64,000 bases of DNA, from contig NZ_VCBX02000001.1 in the NCBI RefSeq assembly GCF_005938745.2, positions 2,142,001 through 2,206,000 on the forward strand. The letters are read 5' to 3'. Below are positions 57,170 through 64,000 of this stretch, in pieces. Below the pieces are notes generated by a model. It was not told the DNA's origin, did not search any database, and was given only the letters and a program-made list of their open reading frames with translations. The stretch's first letter is position 1. Every line of letters starts with the position of its first letter. Origin of the DNA: Rhodococcus sp. KBS0724 (lineage in GTDB: Bacteria; Actinomycetota; Actinomycetes; Mycobacteriales; Mycobacteriaceae). Both the position numbers and the translations under genes were made by a program.

Positions 57170-59073
57170 ACACTCCGGTTCGGACGTCGATAGCAACCGT
57201 GTCGCTCAGTGGCACCCTCGAAGAAAAGCTGGCGGCGATTGCCGCGGCGGGCTTCGACGGTTTCGAGGTGTTCGAGCCGGATTTTGTCGCCTCGCCGTGG
57301 TCGCCGAAAGAACTGCGCACGCGGGCAGCGGATTTGGGGCTGAGCCTGGATCTGTATCAACCGTTTCGTGATTTCGATTCCGTGAACGACGGTCAGTTCG
57401 CCCGCAATCTTGTTCGGGCGCAGCGCAAGTTCGAACTCATGGAAGAGTTGGGCTGCGAAACATTGCTTGTCTGTTCCTCGCCGCTGCCTGCGGCCAGCCA
57501 TGACGACGGCCAACTGGTGGAGCAGTTCTCGGCGCTGGCGGAGTTGGCGTCCGAGCACGGCAAGAAGGTGGCATACGAGGCGCTGGCCTGGGGTGCACAC
57601 GTCAATACGTACGGTCATGCGTGGCGGATCGTCGAGGAGGTCGATCACCCGTCGCTCGGAACGTGCCTGGACAGCTTCCACATCCTTTCGCGCGGTGACG
57701 ATCCCGCCGGAATCCGGGATATCCCCGGCGAGAAGATATTCTTCCTGCAGTTGGCCGACGCGCCGTTCATGGCGATGGACATCCTTCAGTGGAGCAGACA
57801 TCATCGAAACTTCCCGGGGCAGGGGAATTTCGACCTGAGCGCCTTTGCCGGGCACGTCCACGCCGCCGGCTACACCGGACCGTGGTCACTCGAAATCTTC
57901 AACGACGTGTTTCGTCGTGCCGACACCCAGCGAACGGCAATCGACGCGCACCGGTCGCTGCTCCACTTGGAAGAGCAGGTGGCTGCCGCCGTGTCGGTGG
58001 AGGATGGACCTGAGCTGTTCACCGCGCCGGAGCGGACACCTCTCGAAGGTATTGTCTCGCTGCGCGTCGCGGCGGGACCAGCCAAGCAGGATCAGCTTCA
58101 CACCATGCTGTCGGCGGTGGGCTTTCACCTGGTCGGGCGGCACCGCGATCACGATCTGCAGTTGTGGCGCCACGGCCTGCTGACCATCGCCGTCGATGCG
58201 ACGGCCGGAACAGTGTGGAGCGCTCCCGGACTGCCGGCCGACTTGCCGGTTCTCACTCAGATCGGTATCCGCGCAAGTGAACCCGCGGTGTGGGGGCAGC
58301 GAGCACGCGCGTTGGAGGTACCGGTCGAACAGGTGCGATTGCCAGGGTCGGCGGACGAGAACGCCGAAGTTCCGGACGTCGTCCGGCTGAAGGTCACCGA
58401 TGCGACGTCGATCGACCTACGCGGCCCCGGCAGTGCGGCGGCGTGGGAATCGGCTTTCGAGATCTATCCGCGCTCGGCTGCCCGCAACCGTGCGGAGGCG
58501 GCGGTGCTCACGGGTATCGACCATGTTGCCCTTGCCGTCCCGGCCGAGAGTTGGGACTCCGTCATGCTGCTCCTTCGGTCGGTATTCGAGATGCACCCGC
58601 ACGAAGGGTTGGACGTCACCGATTCCGTCGGACTCATGCGGAGCCAAGCACTCACCCTTGTTCAAGACGGTTCGGGAAACACTCTGCGCATCTCGCTGAA
58701 CATGGTGGACGGCAGCCGAAGTGGGCTGCCCACCGTCCGCCGCGGCGGCGTCAGTCATGTTGCTTTCTCGTGTGACAACATATTTGCCGCGGCCGCCGCT
58801 ATGGCGGACTGGGGCTATGCGCCGCTTCCCATCTCACCGAATTACTACGAGGATCTCGAAGCCCGCTTCGGGCTCAACGCCGAACTGCTCGACCGGATGC
58901 GCGCCGCCGGGATCCTCTACGACGCGGATGCTCACGGCGAATTCTTCCATCTGTTCACCCCGACCGTCGGCGCCGATCTGTTCTTCGAGGTCGTGCAACG
59001 AGTGGGTGGATACGAGGGCTACGGAGAGGTCAACTCCGCTGTGCGACTGTCGGCTCAGCTGCGCGCGGAGTAG
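57166..59073 (+). CDS. qsuB: 3-Dehydroshikimate dehydratase fused to an HPPD-like domain (QsuB/QuiC)
   Basis: A 635-residue two-domain enzyme. The N-terminal TIM barrel (xylose-isomerase-like, residues 1-280) keeps the four metal ligands Glu138, Asp169, Gln195 and Glu243 and dehydrates 3-dehydroshikimate to protocatechuate. The C-terminal half (about 300-630) is a vicinal-oxygen-chelate pair similar to 4-hydroxyphenylpyruvate dioxygenase. Its His453, His531 and Glu608 form an apparently intact metal site. This matches Corynebacterium QsuB. Protocatechuate would then enter the beta-ketoadipate pathway, encoded outside the window. It ends in a 44-bp convergent overlap with fdhD. Confidence 0.93.
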   Translation: MNTPVRTSIATVSLSGTLEEKLAAIAAAGFDGFEVFEPDFVASPWSPKELRTRAADLGLSLDLYQPFRDFDSVNDGQFARNLVRAQRKFELMEELGCETLLVCSSPLPAASHDDGQLVEQFSALAELASEHGKKVAYEALAWGAHVNTYGHAWRIVEEVDHPSLGTCLDSFHILSRGDDPAGIRDIPGEKIFFLQLADAPFMAMDILQWSRHHRNFPGQGNFDLSAFAGHVHAAGYTGPWSLEIFNDVFRRADTQRTAIDAHRSLLHLEEQVAAAVSVEDGPELFTAPERTPLEGIVSLRVAAGPAKQDQLHTMLSAVGFHLVGRHRDHDLQLWRHGLLTIAVDATAGTVWSAPGLPADLPVLTQIGIRASEPAVWGQRARALEVPVEQVRLPGSADENAEVPDVVRLKVTDATSIDLRGPGSAAAWESAFEIYPRSAARNRAEAAVLTGIDHVALAVPAESWDSVMLLLRSVFEMHPHEGLDVTDSVGLMRSQALTLVQDGSGNTLRISLNMVDGSRSGLPTVRRGGVSHVAFSCDNIFAAAAAMADWGYAPLPISPNYYEDLEARFGLNAELLDRMRAAGILYDADAHGEFFHLFTPTVGADLFFEVVQRVGGYEGYGEVNSAVRLSAQLRAE

Positions 59074-59899
59074 GCACGACCTCAACTCGGTGCGGATGGG
59101 AGTACACGTTCATCGAATCGCCGCGGATGAATCCGGCGAGCGTCAGTCCAGCCTCCTGCGCCAGCTCCACGGCCAGTGACGACGGTGCGGAGACGGCGCC
59201 GAGAATCGGAATGCCCGCCATGACGGCCTTCTGGACGAGTTCGAACGACGCCCGGCCGCTGACGATCAAGATCGTGTCGTAGAGGGGTACCCGGCCGTCG
59301 GTGATGGCCCAACCGATCACCTTGTCGACCGCATTGTGACGGCCGACGTCTTCGCGCAGAGCAAGCAGTTCGCCGGTGGTGGTGAACAATCCGGCTGCGT
59401 GCAGGCCGCCGGTGGTCTCGAAGATGCGCTGTCGTTGTCGAAGAGTGAGCGGCATCGTCGACAGCGCGGTCGAGCGGACAGTTGTGGTGTCGCCGACCAG
59501 CGGGTGTCTGGTGGTTGTCCGGACGGCGTCGAGTGACGTTTTGCCGCACACTCCACAGGCCGAACTGATGACGGTGTTTCGGTCCGTGGTGTGATCCGGC
59601 AACGGCACTCCGGGAGCCAGCGCGATATCGAGGACGTTGTACGTGTTTGCACCGGTTTCGTCGACGCCGTCGCAGTAGCGGACGACGCTCACATCTTCTC
59701 GGGTGGCGATAATGCCTTCGCTGAGAAGAAATCCGTGCACGAGGTCGACGTCGTTGCCTGGTGTTCGCATCGTCACCGACAACACCCGACCGCCGACCCT
59801 CATTTCGAGTGGTTCCTCGACGGCCAGCGTGTCGGGGCGTGTGACGACTCGATCGCCCGAGATTCGAACGACCGGTGTTCGTGCGGTGACACGGCCCAT
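59030..59899 (-). CDS. fdhD: Formate dehydrogenase accessory sulfurtransferase FdhD
   Basis: A 289-residue FdhD from ATG 59899; the frame is open further upstream but that part lies in fdhF. The essential C-x-x-C is [13 protein letters not shown] (near residues 118-126), with the family landmarks [27 protein letters not shown] and [13 protein letters not shown]. FdhD moves sulfur from IscS onto the molybdenum cofactor of formate dehydrogenases. Its start overlaps the upstream molybdoenzyme's stop by one base (TGATG), which ties the two together. Confidence 0.94.
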   Translation of the reverse strand: MGRVTARTPVVRISGDRVVTRPDTLAVEEPLEMRVGGRVLSVTMRTPGNDVDLVHGFLLSEGIIATREDVSVVRYCDGVDETGANTYNVLDIALAPGVPLPDHTTDRNTVISSACGVCGKTSLDAVRTTTRHPLVGDTTTVRSTALSTMPLTLRQRQRIFETTGGLHAAGLFTTTGELLALREDVGRHNAVDKVIGWAITDGRVPLYDTILIVSGRASFELVQKAVMAGIPILGAVSAPSSLAVELAQEAGLTLAGFIRGDSMNVYSHPHRVEVVPTPRAAEPTVAQRS

Positions 59900-62211
59900 C
59901 AGCGCGGCTCGGCTGCTTCGAGTCGAACTGTGACTGCCTTCGAGACCGGCGTGTTCGATTTGGCTGCAACATGTTCGAGAGGGACGAGGGGATTGGTCTC
60001 CGGGTAGTACGCCGCAGCATTGCCGCGTGGCGTGTCGTAGGAGACGATCCGGAAATCCGTCACCCGACGCTCTTCGAGTGTCCCGTCCGGGGCGTTCCAT
60101 TCGGACACGATGTCGACGAGTGCGCCATCGGTGAATCCGAGTGCGGTGATGTCGTCGGCGTTGACGAGGATGACTTTGCGGCCGCCTTTGATGCCGCGGT
60201 AGCGGTCGTCGAGGCCGTAGATGGTGGTGTTGTACTGGTCGTGGCTGCGCATGGTCTGCAGAATCAGCCGGCCGCTGGGGGTGGGCAGCCACTTCAGTTC
60301 GTTGATGCCGAAGTTGGCTTTGCCGGTGTGCGTGCGGAATTCGCGCGAATCGCGCGGCGGGTGCGGCAACTGGAAACCGTCGGGTTGGCGCACGCGCGTG
60401 TTGTAGTTCTCGCAGCCCGGTACGACGCGCGAGATGGAATCACGGATCAGGTCGTAGTTTCCTTCGAAGGCGGACCACCTGACGGAGTGATCACTGCCGA
60501 GAAGTTCACGGGCGAGTTGGCAGACGATGGCGACTTCACTACGCAGATAGGGGCTGACCGGCGTGAGTCGCCCGCGCGAGAGGTGCACCATCGACATGGA
60601 ATCCTCCACGGACACCAACTGCTTGCCGCCGGCCTGGACATCGAGGTCGGTGCGGCCCAAGGTAGGGAGAATAATCGCGGTGCGGCCGTGGACAACGTGG
60701 CTGCGGTTCAGTTTGGTGGAAACCTGAACGGTGAGTTCGCATTGGCGCAGCGCGGTTTCGGTGGCGGCGGTATCCGGGCTGGCCTGGATGAAGTTGCCGC
60801 CCATCGCCATGAAGAAGCTGGCCTTGCCGGCGTTCATCGCCCGGATCGCATCGACGGTGTCCCAGCCGTGCTTTCGGGGCGCGGTGATCTTGAACTCGGT
60901 GTCGAGAGCCGCCAGGAATTCTTCCGGCATCTTTTCCCAGATGCCCATGGTGCGATCGCCTTGGACGTTGGAGTGTCCACGAACGGGGCAGACGCCGGCG
61001 CCCGGCTTGCCCATCATTCCGCGCATCAGCAGGAGATTGACGGCTTCCTCGATGGTGGCAACTCCGTGTGCCTGTTGCGTCAGGCCCATCGCCCAGCAGA
61101 TGACGGTGCGTTCGGAGCGAGCGAGGGCCGCAGCCGTTTCCGTCAGTTGCGACATCGTCAGCCCGGTTGCTTCGAGAACGGTGTCGAGATCAACAGCGCG
61201 AACGTTCTTTTCGTACTCGTCCCACCCGGCGCAGTACTCCTCGACAAACGCGCGGTCGACGACGGAGCCCGGATTGCGGTCCTCTTCTTCCAGGAGAAGC
61301 CTGCCAAGTCCCTGGAACAGCGCCATGTCGCCGCCGAGGCGGATTTGCAGGAACTCGTCCGCGATGTCGACTCCGTGCCCGATCACGCCGGACACCTTCT
61401 GCGGATCCTTGAACCGCCGCAACCCCGCCTCGGGGAGGGGATTGACCGCGATGATCTTGGCGCCGTTGCCTTTTGCTTTTTCGAGGGTGGAGAGCATCCG
61501 AGGATGGTTCGTACCGGGATTCTGTCCTGCGATCAGGATCAGATCGGCGTTCTCGAGGTCGGGAACAGTCACGGAACCCTTGCCGATGCCGATCGACGCG
61601 GTGAGGGCACTGCCAGACGATTCGTGACACATGTTCGAGCAGTCCGGCATGTTGTTCGTGCCGTAGCTGCGAATCATCAACTGGTACAGGAACGCGGCCT
61701 CGTTGGACGTGCGACCGGAGGTGTAGAACACGGCTTCGTCGGGCGAAGCCAAGCCCGTCAGATGATCGGCGATCAGCGCGTAGGCGCCGTCCCAGTCGAT
61801 GGGTTGGTAGTGCGTCGCGCCGGGAACGAGCACCATCGGGTGCGTCAGGCGTCCCTGCTGCCCAAGCCAGAAGTCGGTCTTGCCATCGAGCTCCGCGATC
61901 GAGTGTTCGGCGAAGAACTCAGGTGTGACGGTGCGCAGAGTCGCTTCTTCGGCAACGGCCTTTGCGCCGTTCTCGCAGAATTCGGCGGGTTTGCGGTGTC
62001 CCGGAGTTTCCGGCCACGCGCAACCGGGGCAGTCGAAACCGTGGCGCTGATTGAGCCGGGTCAAGGTCCGCGCAGTCCGGAGTGCGCCCATTTGTTCGAC
62101 ACCACGTTGCAAGGAGACGAGGACGGCAGGAACACCCGCGGCGTAATCCTTCGGGTGAGTGACCTCGAGGTCGGATTCGTCGATGTCGTTGATGGGGCCC
62201 TGGCGCGTCAT
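59899..62211 (-). CDS. FdhF/YdeP-family molybdopterin oxidoreductase (formate dehydrogenase-like)
   Basis: A 770-residue molybdoenzyme from ATG 62211; an in-frame ATG at 62292 is less likely since it would overlap the divergent gene's promoter. The Mo-ligand site is [11 protein letters not shown], with Cys-His where E. coli FdhF has selenocysteine-His. The MGD-binding segments are [19 protein letters not shown] and [16 protein letters not shown]. Only FDCPGC and one later Cys (FCENG) are near the N-terminus, so the usual four-cysteine [4Fe-4S] motif is incomplete, as in YdeP-type proteins. It may oxidise formate or a related small substrate; no partner subunits are encoded beside it. Confidence 0.85.
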   Translation of the reverse strand: MTRQGPINDIDESDLEVTHPKDYAAGVPAVLVSLQRGVEQMGALRTARTLTRLNQRHGFDCPGCAWPETPGHRKPAEFCENGAKAVAEEATLRTVTPEFFAEHSIAELDGKTDFWLGQQGRLTHPMVLVPGATHYQPIDWDGAYALIADHLTGLASPDEAVFYTSGRTSNEAAFLYQLMIRSYGTNNMPDCSNMCHESSGSALTASIGIGKGSVTVPDLENADLILIAGQNPGTNHPRMLSTLEKAKGNGAKIIAVNPLPEAGLRRFKDPQKVSGVIGHGVDIADEFLQIRLGGDMALFQGLGRLLLEEEDRNPGSVVDRAFVEEYCAGWDEYEKNVRAVDLDTVLEATGLTMSQLTETAAALARSERTVICWAMGLTQQAHGVATIEEAVNLLLMRGMMGKPGAGVCPVRGHSNVQGDRTMGIWEKMPEEFLAALDTEFKITAPRKHGWDTVDAIRAMNAGKASFFMAMGGNFIQASPDTAATETALRQCELTVQVSTKLNRSHVVHGRTAIILPTLGRTDLDVQAGGKQLVSVEDSMSMVHLSRGRLTPVSPYLRSEVAIVCQLARELLGSDHSVRWSAFEGNYDLIRDSISRVVPGCENYNTRVRQPDGFQLPHPPRDSREFRTHTGKANFGINELKWLPTPSGRLILQTMRSHDQYNTTIYGLDDRYRGIKGGRKVILVNADDITALGFTDGALVDIVSEWNAPDGTLEERRVTDFRIVSYDTPRGNAAAYYPETNPLVPLEHVAAKSNTPVSKAVTVRLEAAEPR

Positions 62212-62293
62212 GACTCCATACTCTCCCGAATCAGGCGCGTGTGCCACGGAAGCGGGAATGTGTGTCATACCGGCGTGCCGGTACGCTCGCACG

Positions 62294-62902
62294 ATGGGTG
62301 TGAGCGTTCGACCGGCCGAAACTGCGGATATTCCAGCACTTGCAGAAGTCCTTGCAGACGCGTTCGATGACGACCCGCTGATGGTGTGGATACTGCCGGA
62401 CGAGGAATCCCGGCGAGTGCGGTTGGCACGCTTGTTTGCCGCGGAAGTCCGATATCACCACTTGGCCGGCGGTGGGTCGGAAGTAGCGGTCGACGAGAAC
62501 GGTGTGATCGGCGGGGCGGCGCTCTGGGATCCTCCGGGACGCTGGAAGCAGACGACGTGGGAGTCCGTGATCAGTTTTCCGGCCGTCGTGCGTGCATTGG
62601 GAACCCGCATGATGGTCGGTGCCGAAGTGGGCGGCGTCCTCGAGAAGGCTCACCCCACCGTGCCGCACTGGTATCTCGCCACCATCGGTACCGGGGCACA
62701 GGCGCGCGGCGGCGGGTACGGCAAGGCGCTGCTGAATTCGAGGCTCGATCGGTGCGATCGAGATCGGATACCGGCCTATCTCGAATCCAGCAAGAAGGAG
62801 AACATTCCGTACTACAACCGTTTCGGATTCGAGGTGAGCGACGAAATCGTGATACCTGATGGAGGACCCACCGTTTATCCGATGTTGCGGGAGCCGAAGT
62901 GA
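62294..62902 (+). CDS. GNAT-family N-acetyltransferase
   Basis: A 202-residue acetyltransferase from ATG 62294 (frame open upstream to 62159, but that part overlaps the divergent gene). SVRPAETADIPALAEVLADAFDDDPLMVWILPD opens the fold. The acetyl-CoA loop is ATIGTGAQARGGGYGKALL (Q/R-x-x-G-x-G/A), followed by AYLESSKKENIPYYNRFGFEV. This subgroup is common in actinomycetes and the acceptor is unknown. The stop overlaps the peptidase start (TGATG). Confidence 0.88.
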   Translation: MGVSVRPAETADIPALAEVLADAFDDDPLMVWILPDEESRRVRLARLFAAEVRYHHLAGGGSEVAVDENGVIGGAALWDPPGRWKQTTWESVISFPAVVRALGTRMMVGAEVGGVLEKAHPTVPHWYLATIGTGAQARGGGYGKALLNSRLDRCDRDRIPAYLESSKKENIPYYNRFGFEVSDEIVIPDGGPTVYPMLREPK

Positions 62903-64000
62903 TGTTGCCTGAACTGCACGGCGGTACGCCGTTCGACGAGTTGGACGATTACATCGCCCTACCGAGGTTGTCGGGTCTGGCGCTCTCACCGGACGGTTCG
63001 ATGCTGATCTGCGGGCGGGCCGTCCTCGACGAGACCGGTACCGAGTACGTGTCCTCGCTGTGGGAGTTCGATCCGCAAGGTCGTCGGCCGGCCAGGCGAC
63101 TGACCTGGGGCACCACCAGCGAGTCCGGTGCCACGTTTACTTTCGACGGAGACATCCTTTTCACCGCAACCCGTTCCGTACCGGGGGAGGACTCGCCGCA
63201 ACCAGCTCTGTGGCGGTTGCCCGCCGCGGGCGGCGAGGCGAGCGTGGTGTGCAGGCGCACCAGCGGCATGTCGTCAGTCATGGCTGCGCGGTCGGCACCG
63301 ACCTTTGTGGCGCACACCCCGGTCATGGCGTCGGCGCGCGGTCTCGAGCACGACGACGAGATCCGCACGGCCCGCAAGGACGGCAAGGTCACCGCCATGC
63401 TGCACACCGGATACCCGGTGCGGCACTGGGACCACGATCTGGGTCCGGATCAACCGCACCTAGTTGTCGGCGAATCCGATGCGGAAGGTGCTGTTGTTCT
63501 GCGCGACGTGACACCGAACGCCGGAGCGGCGCTGCGCGAAGGTTCGATGTCGATCAGCGCCGACGGATTGTTTGTCGTGTCCACGTGGGCAGTCGGGGAT
63601 TCCGGCGCCGCCCGCCGCTCGACCATCGTGCGGGTCGACACACTGAGCGGAAACCGGGTCACACTGGTGGACGACGCCGGTGCCGACGTGCACAGTCCCG
63701 CCGTTTCCCCGGACGGTACTCGGGTCGCGTTCATCCGTGAAACTCTCACAACGCCGGAGCATGCGCCGCGAGTGTCCTTGGGGCTCTACGATTTCCGAAC
63801 CGGCGCAGTGACCGCTGTTGCTGACGGTTGGGACCGCTGGCCGACGTCGCTTGCGTGGCTGTCCGACGGATCGGGTTTGGTCGTCACCGCCGACGAGGGT
63901 GGCCGCGGGCCCGTCTTCACGACCGATCTGTGGGGTCAGCCCGTGCGGCTGACCAAGGACGCTGCCGCGTACACCGACATTCGCGTGTCGGCGGACGGTG
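62902..64000 (+). CDS. S9-family peptidase (prolyl oligopeptidase/acylaminoacyl-peptidase type), 3' end missing
   Basis: An open frame of 366 codons to the window edge, starting ATG 62902. The visible part is the N-terminal beta-propeller: repeated blade motifs with SPDG or SADG turns (LALSPDGSMLICGR, SISADGLFVVSTW, PAVSPDGTRVAFIRE, LSDGSGLVVTADE). The start DDYIALPRLSGLALSPDG is common in S9C peptidases. The catalytic alpha/beta-hydrolase domain would lie beyond base 64000. It is translationally coupled to the GNAT gene. Cytoplasmic, since no signal peptide is present. Confidence 0.85.
   Translation, partial: MLPELHGGTPFDELDDYIALPRLSGLALSPDGSMLICGRAVLDETGTEYVSSLWEFDPQGRRPARRLTWGTTSESGATFTFDGDILFTATRSVPGEDSPQPALWRLPAAGGEASVVCRRTSGMSSVMAARSAPTFVAHTPVMASARGLEHDDEIRTARKDGKVTAMLHTGYPVRHWDHDLGPDQPHLVVGESDAEGAVVLRDVTPNAGAALREGSMSISADGLFVVSTWAVGDSGAARRSTIVRVDTLSGNRVTLVDDAGADVHSPAVSPDGTRVAFIRETLTTPEHAPRVSLGLYDFRTGAVTAVADGWDRWPTSLAWLSDGSGLVVTADEGGRGPVFTTDLWGQPVRLTKDAAAYTDIRVSADG

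Noticed and set aside
59971..62370. A 799-codon plus-strand frame opposite the FdhF/YdeP gene
   Set aside because: Antisense shadow; the minus-strand frame has all molybdoenzyme motifs and a coupled fdhD.

Overview
The window reads as a chromosomal segment of a high-GC actinomycete, most likely a Rhodococcus of the erythropolis/qingshengii type. The main reason is gene order: the block from about 23.3 to 51.2 kb (ssb paralogue, ettA, giant NAD-glutamate dehydrogenase, thioesterase, aglA, glbO, HNH protein, ctaJ, DUF5130 protein, pepN, mycothiol-linked DsbA/FrnE protein, rpiB, Nei-type glycosylase, tig, clpP1, clpP2, clpX) follows the order I recall for Mycobacterium tuberculosis Rv2478c to Rv2457c. 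The catabolic genes around it are rhodococcal in flavour. Start codons include many GTGs, and ATGA/TGATG overlaps are common. No rRNA, CRISPR array, insertion sequence or prophage was seen.

Layout. 0-5 kb: a secreted hypothetical (cut by the left edge), a FAD monooxygenase, and a FabR-like TetR regulator divergent from a ferredoxin-reductase/DesA3-type desaturase pair, with a palindromic operator between them. 5-10.1 kb: NADP-glutamate dehydrogenase, a secreted DUF4185 protein and a type III glutamine synthetase. 10.2-12.2 kb: a small monooxygenase, a DUF222-HNH protein behind an SOS-type box, and tRNA-Arg. 12.3-20.9 kb: a complete-looking form I (MoCu) carbon monoxide dehydrogenase cluster, coxI-coxM-S-L-F-D-G-E, mostly with overlapping stop/start codons. 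CoxF carries an extra YHS metal-binding domain, and a CopD-CtaG copper membrane protein follows. 23.3-36.5 kb: ssb paralogue, MarR plus ABC exporter, ettA, NAD-GDH, two thioesterases, a decayed DMT transporter and alpha-glucosidase. 36.6-46 kb: cupin protein, truncated haemoglobin, HNH protein, ctaJ, pepN, flavin reductase, redox protein, rpiB, DNA glycosylase. 46.1-51.2 kb: tRNA-Gly, tRNA-Pro, then tig-clpP1-clpP2-clpX. 51.2-59.1 kb: a quinate/shikimate catabolic locus (MHS importer, GH3 beta-glucosidase, TetR regulator, QsuC, QsuD, QsuB-type enzymes). 59-62.3 kb: fdhD with an FdhF/YdeP-type molybdoenzyme. 62.3-64 kb: a GNAT acetyltransferase and the start of an S9 peptidase, cut by the right edge.

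How the genes work together. The cox cluster should let the cell oxidise CO with a Mo-Cu enzyme and pass the electrons to respiration; XdhC-type proteins, a MoxR ATPase, a VWA protein and a membrane anchor mature or place the enzyme. The quinate/shikimate locus imports these plant-derived acids and takes them through 3-dehydroquinate and 3-dehydroshikimate to protocatechuate. The desaturase pair makes mono-unsaturated acyl chains under an apparent FabR-type repressor. The two glutamate dehydrogenases and GSIII cover anabolic and catabolic nitrogen flow. Tig, ClpP1P2 and ClpX form the standard protein-quality block.

The items most worth following up are the CoxF-YHS fusion beside a CopD-CtaG gene (possible copper supply for CO dehydrogenase), the TetR-controlled quinate/shikimate locus with a linked beta-glucosidase, and the FabR-like operator system.
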